From: Ryuthela nishihirai
Taxonomy: Eukaryota > Arthropoda > Arachnida > Araneae > Heptathelidae
Length of the DNA stretch: 64,000 nucleotides
Direction of reading: 5' to 3'
NCBI GenBank assembly: GCA_038380435.1
Contig: JAWZYU010000126.1
Span: 701,202-765,201, forward strand
Below the pieces are notes generated by a model. That model searched no databases. It saw only the letters and a list, made by a program, of their open reading frames with translations, and was not told where the DNA came from. The translations under genes were made by a program, and so were the position numbers. Positions 11,408 through 21,861 of this stretch are shown here, in pieces. How positions within the stretch are numbered: position 1 is the stretch's first letter; every line of letters begins with the position of its first letter.

Positions 11408-11716
11408 TTGGGTTATTTTACCTCTGAACTCCACTTTTTTGCACACATTGGGCTAAATGGCCAGGTCACAAGGACCCCGAAGGTTTAGAGAAGGTCGGGG
11501 GAGGAGACCCACTAGAACAGCTGTTGGGAGACAGATGGTAGCCTCCCGTCAAGGCCATCCAGTGTTTCTTTAACGAGCACAGGGTATGTCTCTCTCTCGC
11601 ACATGGGGCCACGGCTTAACGTCCCATCCGACGGACGGCGGCCTTTCCAAGCCCATCGGTGTCCCCTACTGACCGTGGGCAGGGCGGGGAGTTTTGCGGA
11701 GATAAATCTCAACGCT
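11408..11716 (-). mobile_element. SINE-A, head lost
   Basis: Tail, 3' module and body down to CTCAACGCT, then an abrupt switch into a half palindromic MITE. The tRNA-like head is missing. Confidence 0.88.
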
Positions 11717-11832
11717 AATGTCACGTGACACGAAGGTTGACAGATCACTAATTTCTAAAAAAATCGTTGCCAGATATTTTTTCTGAATTCTATAATCAAC
11801 CGTAGTGTTCGGATATTTTTTGAGTGACTGTA
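11717..11832. mobile_element. Palindromic MITE, right half
   Basis: One arm only, from the centre (GTCACGTGACACGAAGG) to the end (TTTTTTGAGTGACTGTA). It sits between a truncated SINE-A and the broken end of the RTE relic. Confidence 0.82.
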
Positions 11833-11923
11833 CCAACGGAAGCTCTGCAATTTCTTTAATAAGCTATTCTCAAGTTCTACATTTAGAATGTTCTCAAGAA
11901 CAACATTTAAAAATGCTAAACTA

Positions 11924-11972
11924 ATATCGGGCGCAAAGTGTACCGTTCTTCTATACACTTTGCACCCGATAT
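11924..11972. repeat. Hairpin at broken end of RTE relic
   Basis: Arms ATATCGGGCGCAAAGTGTA and TACACTTTGCACCCGATAT, 19 bp each with one mismatch, around a loop of about 11 bases. The second arm is LINE sequence just past the CGFR motif; the first arm is an inverted copy of it. Confidence 0.8.
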
Positions 11973-12680
11973 TCTTCACTTCTGAATCCACATTGCTCAT
12001 CACGCAATTGCCTGTCAACCAGATTCTTAATTCTATTAAGCACAATCATGGAAAGAACTTTACCTGGCAGAGAGTAGGCTGATACCCCTATAGTTATCAC
12101 AACAACTGCGATCACCTTTTTTGAAAATAGGGATAATAATAGCTCTGGTAAAATCTTTAGGAACCATGCCTTTATCATAAAAGTTATTCAAAATTTCAGT
12201 CATCCAAGTGGTAACCGAAACATTCCCAGCTCTAAGCATTTCCGTAGTAATTTCATCCACCCCTGGGGATTTATGAAGTTTAAGTTTAGAAATAGCCAAA
12301 ATAACTTCAGATTGTGTTATAGGGCCAACATTAAAGCCACCAATGCATCTATCATCATTGCAAACAATGGGAGTAGAACTAACTACATTGTTTAGAACAT
12401 CACTGAAATGCTCAGCCCACCTAGCCATGACATAATCCTCCCCTTCTATAACCTTTCCTTGTTTATCCTTCAATCCTTGTATGCCTGTCCGTTTTCTACT
12501 ACATAAAACATTAATCTATCTGGTACAGCTCTCTGCTGTTGTTTATAACTATCTGGTACAGCTCTCTGTTGTTGTTATATTAACTATCTGGTACAGCTCT
12601 CTGCTATTGTGCTGTCTAACTGCTTCCTCGGCTTTGTCAGCCAAACCATCAAGCCAAAGATTCTTAGCAGCTAACTGATC
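11951..12680 (-). pseudogene. RTE-type LINE: linker and N-terminal reverse transcriptase (broken)
   Basis: This continues the endonuclease region upstream on the minus strand. The linker reads KCVKDQLAAKNLWLDGLADK, then AEEAVRQHNSRELYQI. A tandem triplication (12519-12612) follows and wrecks the frame. The frame from 12473 has GLKDKQGKVI, WAEHFSDVL, KSPGVDEITTEML (fingers) and AIIIPIFKKGDRSCCDNYRGISLL (RT motif 1-2 region). Near 12065 a further frameshift separates RGISLL from SLPGKVLSMIVLNRI, and the protein stops just after RDEQCGFR. The catalytic YADD region is absent: the element is lost beyond about 11840, next to a palindromic MITE fragment and a truncated SINE-A. It is a non-functional relic. 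Confidence 0.83.
12519..12612 (-). repeat. Tandem triplication inside LINE linker
   Basis: Three copies of a unit of about 40-45 bp containing CTATCTGGTACAGCTCTCTG stand head to tail between the endonuclease and reverse transcriptase regions of the RTE relic. On the coding strand each copy includes the RELYQI codons. The unit length is not a multiple of three throughout, so the repeats are read with stops. This is most simply a local duplication after the element died. Confidence 0.8.
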
Positions 12681-14052
12681 TTTTACACATTTATTACGTT
12701 CTCTGTAATGCTTTCTATTAGGGCTAGTAGGGTACTGATTAAGGACATTCCTGCAGTTCTTTCTTTCCGAAATAAGCTCAAGTGCCTTATCACTCAGATA
12801 CTTCTGTCTCTTCTGCTCCTTTTTTTCCTAAAAGAGTACTGTTAGTGTCCAAAAATGCCTGTTTAAAATGATCCCATTCTTCCTCAACTTCAGTAGTAAG
12901 CATACCATGACTGTAATAATGACTACGTAACCTATCATGGTAAGCTTTGGCTATAACTGGATCTTTCAGAGCTTCCGTATTAAAAGTAAATTTTTTTACC
13001 CTAGCACAACACTTTTTAAGTTTAAGTTGCAACACACTTTTAACAAGGTAATGGTCAGATCCAATTTCAGCTCCCATATATGACCTGGTATTCCTAACAG
13101 AACTAGTCCATTTGCTGTTAATTAATATATAATCAATCATATTCTTATGCAGCCCATCAGGTGAGACCCATGTGTACTTATGTATGTCGCGGTGTTTGTA
13201 ATAAGTGTTAGTTATTCTGAAACCACTGAGTTTACTTACCTGTAGGAGACGTTGCCCATTGCCATTGCAACTACCAATACCAAAAGGGCCAACCACCCCA
13301 CCCCAAAGGTCAGCGTCAGTACCAACTTTGGCATTGAAGTCACCAAGAACAAGGGTAATATCTCCTTTCTTGACAGAATTCAAAATATCCTGAAGTTGTC
13401 CGTAAAAGCTATCCTTCTCATCCTCATCGGCATCCTCAGTGGAGGTATTACAGCAGATAACATTCAAGTCTTTAACACTTGTCTGAAATTTTGCTGTAAG
13501 TAACCTTTCATTAATGAACTCATATCCTAGAAGAGCATCACTAGCATGTCTGCTGAGCAGCAGACCCACGCCTTGGTGATGCTTGCCATCCTCCCTCCCT
13601 GTAAAGAGAAATTTAAAGTTATTTTTAAGTATCTCACCTTTACCTGTCCATCTGGTCTCTTGCAAGCCTAGAATATCTAGGCTATAGCGATGGAATTCCT
13701 GCATGAGGACATCAAGAGAATAATCTCTATGTAATGTCCTCACGTTCCACGTTCCTGCAGAGAGAAAATGATTAGTAGGATTTTTAAAGAAACTAGGTTT
13801 ATTGAGATTGGTAGGGCCAACAATATCAAACAGCCCCCTGATCACAGGCATGGGGCAAAGACCTGTTCCTCCTCCGCTAAAGGCTGAAGTCACCGATGCT
13901 GGTAGGAACTTCAGGCACCACTTTTTCAAGTGGACTTTTTCAAGAGCCACATGGCCTGCCTGAGACGCATTACTCCAGTTTAGGCTTGACGATGCCCAAC
14001 TAGCAAAGTAAGGTTCAGGTACCTGCGATGGCCTCTGATTAGAATTATCCAC
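12681..14052 (-). pseudogene. RTE-type LINE: endonuclease domain and start of linker (broken)
   Basis: The open frame on the minus strand (14052 to 12790, 420 residues) carries an AP-type endonuclease: TWNVRTL (residues 101-107), LQETRWTGKGE (130-140, catalytic Glu), LVLGDFNAKVG (235-243), TWVSPDG, MIDYIL (305-310) and GSDHYLV (331-337, catalytic Asp-His). The layout and wording match RTE-clade LINE proteins, often annotated as craniofacial development protein 2-like. The frame breaks near 12825-12832 at a run of seven T on the + strand; the next frame continues the protein (KYLSDKALELISERKN...) into the linker before the reverse transcriptase. The enzyme nicks target DNA for target-primed reverse transcription. 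The copy is dead because of this and later frameshifts. The true 5' end is unclear; an A-rich run lies near 14270 on the + strand. Confidence 0.85.
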
Positions 14053-14608
14053 CAGCTGATATAAGGTATCCCATGCCTCTGTTCACTTAGAGCTGGCAAC
14101 CCAGAAGCAAACAGAAAACACAGCGGCAGACTCTCCCTCAACAGAGGCCCACCAGTGCAGCAAGTCCAGGATCCATAATCAAGCTCAAATCCATAAACAA
14201 GTCCAGTCTAGTAGGTATAAATGGTCAGCACCAGGACCCTGTGAAGTTGACCACTCCTCAGCAGGGTTCAAAAAAAAAAAAGAAAAAAGTGGCCATAGAT
14301 GACCAGATCAGTAGGCCATACTGAACTGGCAACCCTCCCCTTCCGTTCCCTTCCAAAAGAGAATATCTCTTTTGAAAGGTACTAATGGTCTGCACCACGA
14401 GAAGGCGGGGTCGGACATTAGATGCTAGACCTGGCCGGTTCTGTGCATCATCACTAGGGATTGGTACACAGCTCTCCTTCCAGTTTATGCCTAGCGATTC
14501 ATTTAGTAAGTATCTATATTTAGAAGTTTGTAGTATTATTAGCTTTTTAAGGACTTAATTGTCCCTGTTAAATACCAAACGAAAATTATCGAAAAATCAA
14601 GGTTCAGA

Positions 14609-15004
14609 GGGGCGGAGGTGGCTCAGTCAGTAGCGCGCCAGGCTCGTAATATATAGTTCCCAGGTTCGAGTCCCAGCTGGGTCAGCGTTGAGATTTATCT
14701 CCGCAAAACTCCCCGCCCTGCACACGGTCAGTAGGGGACACCGATGGGCTTGGGAAGCCCGCCGTCCGTCGTATGGAACGTTAAGCCGTGGCTCCGTGTG
14801 CGGGAGAGCCGTACCCTGTACACGTTAAAGAACACGCTGGATAGCCTTGACGGGAGACTACCATCTGTCCAGACGGGAGACTACCATCAACAGCTGTTCC
14901 AGTGGGTCCCAACCTTCTCTGAGCCTTCGGGGTTCATGTGACCTGGTCATTTAGCCCATGGTGTGCAAAAAAGGGGCCGCTCAGAAGCGAGACAACCCAA
15001 CCCC
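14609..15004 (+). mobile_element. SINE-A, full length with 14-bp TSD
   Basis: Full + strand copy. TSD AATCAAGGTTCAGA (14595-14608) and AATCAAGGTTTAGA (15005-15018), one mismatch. There is a small internal rearrangement around GACTACCATCTGTCC, repeated in part. Confidence 0.94.
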
Positions 15005-15331
15005 AATCAAGGTTTAGATAGAATTATCGTTTATCTTCCACTATATTTTGTGCTAAAAGTTTCGTTTAAGAAGTTACGGAGCTTTCGAAATTAAATATCC
15101 ACTGACATAACAAAGATGTTTCTATATTTCTGTTCAGAAGCTGTACATGTTTTCTGCGAAGCGAGTGACCTTCTCTTTAAGGATGAGTAGGAGTGTGGAG
15201 GGATTCTAAGAGGCAGGGTTTTTATTTTTTTTCTTCTTCAGCGTCACATCCGACTTGTTGTTTATGGCTCATATGGATTTTTTTTTTCCCGACTACCGTG
15301 AACCTTAAATAGATCGCTTCTAGGCTCTGAA

Positions 15332-15691
15332 CGGGCGGGGGTGGCTCAGTCGGTAGCGCGCCAGGCTTGTAATCTGTAGTTCCCAGGTTCGAGTCCCTGC
15401 TGGGTCAGCGTTGAGATTTATCTCCGCAAAATTCCGCGCCCTGCCCGCGGTCAGTAGGGGACACCGATGGGCTTGGAAAGGCCGCCGTCCGTCGGATGGG
15501 ACGTGCACGTTAAAGAACACGCTGGATGGCCTTGACGGGAGGCTACCATCTGCCACCCAACAGCTGTTCCAGTGGGTCCCCTCCCCCAACCTTCTCTGAG
15601 CCTTCGGGGTCCATGTGACCTGGCCATTTAGCACATGATGTGCAAAAAAGTGCCGCTCAAAGGTAAAACAAACAAACAAACAAACAAAAAA
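15332..15691 (+). mobile_element. SINE-A, internal deletion and (AAAC)n tail, with TSD
   Basis: Complete head, but the body jumps from GATGGGACGT directly to GCACGTTAAAG, losing about 40-50 bp. The tail is AAACAAACAAACAAAC rather than AACCCAACCC. TSD CTAGGCTCTGAA (15320-15331) and CTAGTCTCTGAA (15692-15703). Confidence 0.93.
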
Positions 15692-15703
15692 CTAGTCTCT
15701 GAA

Positions 15704-16269
15704 AACAATCAGCCATTGTTCGGGGCGCCATTCACCGTTCGCGGTGCACGCGGTGCGCGAGACTTGAACGGCTTCTTCTCTCCTCCAGCCCGTGTACTTA
15801 CTTGTTCGGCCGTTGTTGTCGGCCAACATTGTTGCGCGAACTGCTGAGTCATCGGCGACGACAATGGAAACCCGAAGCCCAACACTCGAGACTTACAATC
15901 AAACACATCTGTCATCGCAAAGAATTCGCCTCGCGATTTTTTAACATGTCTTGGTTGATGTTATTTCTTCGCTTCTCCTCAGAGATAACAACTGATACTA
16001 CAGACGTCTGCTTTGATCGTGTGGTGACTCCATGAGAGACCTCATTCGCAGCTGTTACTTCACCTTCTCTTCTTTTGAGAGGTGAATATATGAAGTGTGG
16101 ATGAAATCCCTCTACAAAAGGGTAGCACGAAGGCAGCTCACTTAAAAGGGATCAGAAAATGCAAGGGAATCGGAATTTTTGTTTTCCTTTCAGCATTTCA
16201 GAATTGGAATTTTAACTGCTTTTGCTTTAAAAACACCTAATAAATAACGTCTTTTTCTAACTTGGCATG
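15704..16269. other. Unique stretch, no gene proven
   Basis: A GC-richer part (15720-15900) has short open frames without recognisable domains. Confidence 0.4.
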
Positions 16270-16573
16270 TACAGTCGCTCAAAAAAATATCCGAACACTA
16301 TGGTTGATTACAGAATTTAGAAAAGATATCTGGCAACGATTTTATTTTTTTAGAAATTAGTGATCTGGCAACCTTCGTGTCACGTGATTACAGAATTCAG
16401 GAAAAATATCTGGAGCGTGTACAGCAACTGTACACGCTCCAGTTACCGTTCACAGCAAACTGGAGCGTGTGCAGTAACTGCACACGCTCCAGTTTGCTGT
16501 GAACGGTAACTGCACACGCTCAATATTTCCGTGAGTGAGCCCACACGATCTAGTATCAAAATAATATGACCAC
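16270..16573 (+). mobile_element. Composite palindromic MITE with 69-bp palindrome
   Basis: Begins with TA and CAGTCGCTCAAAAAAATATCC, one MITE arm to GTCACGTGA, then a 31-bp hairpin (16411-16441, arms TGGAGCGTGTACAG), a perfect 69-bp palindrome (16442-16510, 33-bp arms, loop TAA), then CACACGATCTAGTATCAAAA and a junction to the next TA plus CAGTCACTC. The same order is seen inverted at 61.29-61.60 kb. Confidence 0.85.
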
Positions 16574-16984
16574 CTACAGTCACTCAAAAAAGTATACGAA
16601 CACTATTGTTGCTTACAGAATTCAGAAAAAATATCTGGCAACGATTTTTTTTAGAAATTAGTGATCTGGCAACCTTCGTGTCACGTGATTACAGAATTCA
16701 GTAAAAATATCTGGAGCGTGTACAGCAACTGTACACGCTCCAGTTACCGTTCACAGCAAACTGGAGCGTGTGCAGTTACAGCACACGCTCCAGTTTGTTG
16801 TGAACGGTAACTGCACACGCTCAATATTTCCGTGAGTGAGCCCACACGATCCAGGTCTTTGTGAGCTCACACGATCCAATGTGCTGTGAACATTAACCGC
16901 AACCGCTCCAGTTTGCTGTGAACGGTAACTGCACACGCTCCATATTCATTGCATTATACAGTATATTCATACGCATTATATATA
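16574..16984 (+). mobile_element. Second composite palindromic MITE
   Basis: Starts TACAGTCACTCAAAAAAG, repeats the arm, the 31-bp hairpin and the 69-bp palindrome (16743-16811, two changes), then extra GAGCCCACACGATCCAGG and CTCCAGTTTGCTGTGAACGG pieces. Confidence 0.82.
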
Positions 16985-17097
16985 TAAAAAGGTATCCGAA
17001 CACTACGATTGATTACAGAATTCAGAAAGAATATCTGACAACGTTATTTTTTTAGAAATTAGTGATCTGGCAACCTTCGTGTCACGAAGACACCTCA
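16985..17097 (+). mobile_element. Palindromic MITE, half arm
   Basis: AAGGTATCCGAACACTACG, AATTCAGAAAGAATATCTG, GTGATCTGGCAACCTTCGTG, then cut at the centre and joined to SINE-A modules. Confidence 0.8.
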
Positions 17098-18005
17098 CAG
17101 AACCTGGCCATTCAGCCCATGGTGTACAAAAAAGTGCCGCTCAGAGGTAAAACAACCCAACGTTAAAGAACACGCTGGATGGTCTTGACGGGAGGCTACC
17201 ATCTGTCTCCCAACAGCTGTTCCAGTGGTTTTCCTCCCTCAACCTTCTCTGAGCCTTCAGGGTACTTGTGACCTGGCCATTTAGCCCATGGTGTGCAAAA
17301 AAGTGCCGCTCAGAGGTAAAACAACCCAACGTTAAAGAACACGCTGGATGGCCTTGACGGGAGGCTACCATCTGTCTCCAAATAGCTGTTCCAGTGGGTC
17401 CCCTCCCCCAACCTTTTCTGAGCCTTCGGGGTCCATGTGACCTGGCCATTTAGCCCATGGTGTGCAAAAAAGTGCCGCTCAGTGGTAAAACAACCCAACG
17501 TTAAAGAACACGCTGGATGGTCTTGACGGGAGGCTACCATCTGTCTCCCAACAGCTGTTCCAGTGGTTTTCCTCCCCCAACCTTCTCTGAGCCTTCGGGG
17601 TCCTTGTGACCTGGCCATTTAGCCCATGGTGTGCAAAAAAGTGCCGCTCAGAGGTAAAACAACCCAACGTTAAAGAACACGCTGGATGGCCTTGACGGGA
17701 GGCTACCATCTGTCTCCAAACAGCTGTTCCAGTGGGTCCCCTCCCCCAACCTTTTCTGAGCCTTCGGGGTCCATGTGACCTGGCCATTTAGCCCATGGTG
17801 TGCAAAAAAGTGCCGCTCAGTGGTAAAACAACCCAACGTTAAAGAACACGCTGGATGGTCTTGACGGGAGGATACCATCTGTCTCCCAACAGCTGTTCCA
17901 GTGGTTTTCCTCCCCCAACCTTCTCTGAGCCTTCAGGGTCCTTGTGACCTGGCCATTTAGCCCATGGTGTGCAAAAAAGTGCCGCTCAGAGGTAAAACAA
18001 TCCAG
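17098..18005 (+). mobile_element. SINE-A 3' module array, one partial and five full modules
   Basis: Five full 169-bp modules after a partial one, with junctions CAACCCAACGTTAAAGAAC every 169 bp. Modules alternate between two variants (TGGTTTTCCTCCC and TGGGTCCCCTCCC), so the array grew partly by duplicating a pair. No head or body is present, and a palindromic MITE half adjoins it on the left. Confidence 0.93.
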
Positions 18006-18057
18006 CCCAACTGTGATATGGAAACAGGAGACATGGTGAAATGAGTTGTTGTGTTAT

Positions 18058-18430
18058 TTTGTTGTTTTACTTCTGAGAGGCACTTTTTTGCACACCATGG
18101 GATAAATGGCTAGGTCACAAGGATCCCGAAGGCTCAGGGAAGGTTTGGGGAGGGGACCCACTGGAACAACTGTTGGGAGACAGATGGTAGTCTTCCGTCA
18201 AGGCCACCCAGAGTGTTCTTTAACGTGTGGAAGGTGTGGTTCTCCCGCACACGGGGCCAAGGCTTAACGTCCCATCCGATGGACGGCTGTCTTTTCAAGA
18301 TGTCCCCTACTGACCTTGTGGGGGGGGGAGTTTTTGCGGAGATTAATCTCAAAGCTAGCGCAGTGGGACTCGAACCTGGGAACTTCAGATTACGAGTCTG
18401 GCACGCTACTGACTGAGCCAACACCGCCCC
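18058..18430 (-). mobile_element. SINE-A, diverged full-length copy
   Basis: Tail to head on the minus strand, ending GACTGAGCCAACACCGCCCC. Part of the body is lost and a run of G replaces GGGCAGGGCGGGG. Many substitutions suggest an old copy. It lies tail to tail with the preceding module array. Confidence 0.87.
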
Positions 18431-18760
18431 TTTTTGGCGATATGGGACAACATAGAAAAAAATCCCTGAGGAAGCATAAAGAGAAAAAGCATGAATTATT
18501 GAGGATATTTACTCAAAAACAATACTTTTTCATCTGCAATGTTTTTAGACTAATGGTGGATTTTAAGCTTAAATAAAAAGCAATATATTTATAATCAATA
18601 AAAGACTAAAGAGAGAATATTTATACATTAATTATACAACAATGAAATAAAGTTATGCGTATATTCATAACACAAAAATAATTAAAATTATAAAATATTA
18701 GTATCTTTATCTTAGAAACATTGGCATACTAATTAATCATTTTTATCACCTCTAAATTTA
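18431..18760. other. AT-rich stretch, nothing recognised
   Basis: No gene or repeat family seen. Confidence 0.6.
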
Positions 18761-19055
18761 AAATTCCCCGCGCTGCCCACGGTCAGTAGGGGACACCGAT
18801 GGGCTTGGAAAGTCCGCCGTCCGTCGGATGGGATGTTAAGCCGTGGCCCCGTGTGCGATGGGATGTTAAGCCGTGGCCCCGTCAACGTTAAAGAACACGC
18901 TGGATGGCCTTGACGGGAGGCTACCATCTGTCTCCCAACAGCTGTTCCAGTGGGTCCCCTCCCCCAACCTTCTCTGAGGCTTCGGGGTCCTTGTGATGTG
19001 GCCATTTAGCCCATGGTGTGCAAAAAAGTGCCGCTCAGAGGTAAAACAACCCAAC
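18761..19055 (+). mobile_element. SINE-A, headless, with small internal duplication
   Basis: Begins at AAAATTCCCCGCGCTGCC, so the tRNA-like head is absent. A 26-bp piece of the body (GATGGGATGTTAAGCCGTGG and following) occurs twice in tandem before the 3' module. Confidence 0.88.
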
Positions 19056-20067
19056 TCATCTCCTACCCGAGGTCCTCTCGGCGAGACTAGCATCGGCCTC
19101 GCACACACACACGCGGTGCTTCTTAATTGGAAATCGTTAGACGAGGCCTCGGATATGACGCAAGGGATTATGGGAGCATTACCTTGTGCACTGATGTCGC
19201 AGGGGGGGGGAATCTTTCGCCGGGTTATCAAAGTTCAGCTATCTGTTTAGCATCTCTTACTATTTAGCTGCAAACAGGAAGGGGATATTTTTTTTCAAAT
19301 CTTTTTCTCCTTATTCTCGACTTTTGTTCTCTATGAATCCAATCTTATATTTTTTCACTTTTTTTTGCGCATGCAGAACAAATTTTTAAAGACAAAAAAA
19401 AAAAACCTAGCACATCAAGAGGTAATGGAAGTTCTAACTATTTTCCGTCATCTGCGGCAAATCATTGGTGTTGTTCGATCTAAAAAAACTTACAAAAAGG
19501 AGGAAAAACTGATTTTACACACCTTACTAAATGTTGCTTTTTTTTTTTCCTTTTTTTTTTCTTTAAGCCTTCATTATACTTATTTTTTTCCATTCCTCAG
19601 TCCATTTTATCGTGTGTACTCTAAAAAGAACAGGCTCTATTTCATCTACAGGAAAAAAGGGAGAATTGCGGACGCACGTTTTAAGCTATCGGAAACTAAA
19701 TTAGGTTTCGATTATTTTTACGGCGTAAGAACACTCGCTGCTAGCATCTCTCTGGAGGTAATTTCGTCTTCTTCCCCCCCCCCTCCTCCTCTCATCCGTC
19801 CCATTTCCATGTCTCAACTTCATCATCATCTGTCCCGTAACAGTTCCTATATGTGGAACAAAAAAGAGCGTGCAGCATTCGTGAATAATTTGAAACCAGA
19901 CTATTTGAAGACAATTTTCGCCCAAGACTGAAATTGACAACAAAACGAAATGGAATGTGCGAAAGAGATTAAAGAAACCGGAAGCAAACAGGGGAGAACG
20001 AAATGAGGATTTACATAATTGTGATCTTGTCGCTGTCGTTGTGATGTAGTTGCCTTAAATTTAGAGG
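19056..20067. other. Unique stretch with long low-complexity open frame
   Basis: A 188-codon open frame (19365-19931, +) is driven by A and T runs and encodes Lys-rich and Phe-rich stretches. No domain; probably chance. Confidence 0.5.
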
Positions 20068-20913
20068 TGGGTTCGGCTGTTTTACTTCTGACCGGCACTT
20101 TTTTCTCACACCATGGGCTAAATGGCCAGGTCACAAGGACCCCGAAGGCTCAGAGAAGGTTGGGGGAGGGGACCCACTGGAACAGCTGTTGGGAGACAGA
20201 TGGTAGCCTCCCGTCAAGGCCATCCAGCGTGTTCTTTAACGTTGGGTTGTTTTACCTCTGAGCAGCACTTTTTTCCACACCATGGGCTAAATGGCCAGGT
20301 CGCATGGACCCCGAAGGCTCAGAGAAGGTTGGGGGAGGGGACCCACTGGAACAGCTGTTGGGAGGCAGATGGTAGCCTCCCGTCAAGGCCATCCAGCGTG
20401 TTCTTTAATGTTGGATAGTTTTACCTCTGAGAAACACTTTTTTTGCACACCATGGGCTAAATGGCCAGGTCACATGGACCCCGAAGGCTCAGAGAAGGTT
20501 TGGGGAGGGGACCCACTGGAACAGCTGTTGGGAGACAGATGGTAGCCTCCCATCAAGGCCATCCAGCGTGTTCTTTAACGTGCACAGGGTATGTCTCTCC
20601 CGCACACGGGGCCACTGCTTAACGTCCCATCCGACGGACGGCGGCCTTTCCAAGCCCATCGGTGTCCCCTACTGACCGTGGGCAGGGCGGGGAATTTTGC
20701 GGAGATAATTTTCTGCTGAGGTCCTGCCAACCTCTCAGATCTTTTACTATGGCATATAAACTGACAGGCTCCTGTCTGACCTCTGTGGCAAGCAGCTGCT
20801 TGAGGGGGTATTTATTTTTTATTTTTAAATCTCAACGCTGACCCAGCAAGGACTCGAACCTGGGAACTACAGATTACGAGCCTGGCGAGCCACCGACTGA
20901 CCCCCCCCCCCCC
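20068..20913 (-). mobile_element. SINE-A, three 3' modules plus full unit, interrupted by SINE-B
   Basis: Three modules, body and head in minus orientation. A SINE-B fragment (20707-20829) splits the body between GCGGAGATAA and AATCTCAACGCTG. The head ends in a run of C (about 20900-20912). Confidence 0.92.
20707..20829 (+). mobile_element. SINE-B, 5'-truncated, nested in SINE-A
   Basis: Contains TTCTGCTGAGGTCCTGCCA, the hairpin-like GACAGGCTCCTGTC, and the tail region AGCAGCTGCTTGAGGGGGTA then TTTATTTTT. The tRNA-like head of SINE-B is missing. Its position inside SINE-A dates it after that copy. Confidence 0.85.
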
Positions 20914-21365
20914 AAATGAGGAAGGAAAACGCCTATGAAAGACAGGGACAGGGTTTTATTTTTGTTGGCACGAACTGGACGGCAAAATGGAGCTGTTCAT
21001 CAGCTGAGAGAGAGAGTTGACCGCTAATAATTCTTCAAAACCCCTTTCAACGAGAAATATGCGCAGAGAACTGTAAACTTTCAAATTTGAGAAGTGTACC
21101 ACGATGCTTTACTATGAAGTGTTAGGTAAGTCTTCTTAACAATTTGGCCCGGCAGTGTAGATTATTAACTCTAGTGTTTACAGAAATAATCTAAAGATTT
21201 ATTGATTCAAATAGTGGAGAAGCACAGGAAAATATCCTAATGGAATTCATAAATAATTAGCTGAAAAAAATTAAATTTCGGCGGGAAAGGAATATGGATC
21301 GCGATGTCCTTGATAACATGACAAGTGCTCTAACCTATTAGCTCTCTCAGCAGATATGGTAATAT
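20914..21365. other. Unique stretch, nothing recognised
   Basis: No gene or repeat family seen. Confidence 0.5.
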
Positions 21366-21645
21366 ACATAAATAAATAGGTACCCCTCAAGCAGATGCTT
21401 GCCACAGAGGCAATTGCTGCTTGAGGGGGTATTTATTATGCAGCAAAACTGAGAGGGTATTTATTATGCAGGAAACTTTTTAAACTGACAGGAGCCTGTC
21501 AGTTTATATGCCATAGTAGAAGGTCTGAGAGGATGGCAGGACCTCAGCAGAAAAACGACACGTACCTTACCCGGGGTTCGAACCCAGGTCCCTTAGATCA
21601 GTAGCCAAGCGCGCAAACCACTCGGCCACGGGACGGCTGGTATGG
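21366..21645 (-). mobile_element. SINE-B copy with rearranged 3' end
   Basis: SINE-B reads, on its own strand: GTGGCCGAGTGGTTAGCGCG (A-box side of a tRNA-like head), GGGTTCGAGCCC (B box), then CTGCTGAGGTCCTGCC, TATGGCATATAAACTGACAGG, AGCAGCTGCTTGAGGGGGTA and an ATTTATT tail. Here the 3' end is scrambled: the tail motif occurs several times, with parts inverted (21380-21470). The head is intact to GGGACGGCT (+ strand). Confidence 0.85.
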
Positions 21646-21651
21646 TAATAA

Positions 21652-21861
21652 ATAAAATAAAAATAAATACCCCCTCAAAGTCACTGTTTGCCACAGAGGT
21701 CTGACAGGAGCCTGTCAATTTATATACCATAGCAGAAGACCCGAGAGGATGGCAGGACCTCAGCAGAAAACAACACGAACATCCATGCCTTACCCGGGGC
21801 TCGAACCCAGTCCCTTAGATCAGTAGCCAAGCGCGCTAACCACTCGGCCACTGGACGGCTA
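21652..21861 (-). mobile_element. SINE-B, full length
   Basis: Complete copy from AAAATAAATACCCCCTC to CTCGGCCACTGGACGGCT on the + strand, with head and B box present. It is the middle of three adjacent minus-strand copies, which suggests tandem duplication or repeated insertion at the A-rich tail. Confidence 0.88.

Noticed and set aside
19365..19931. 188-codon open frame
   Set aside because: Composition is driven by A and T homopolymers; no domain, no splice context.
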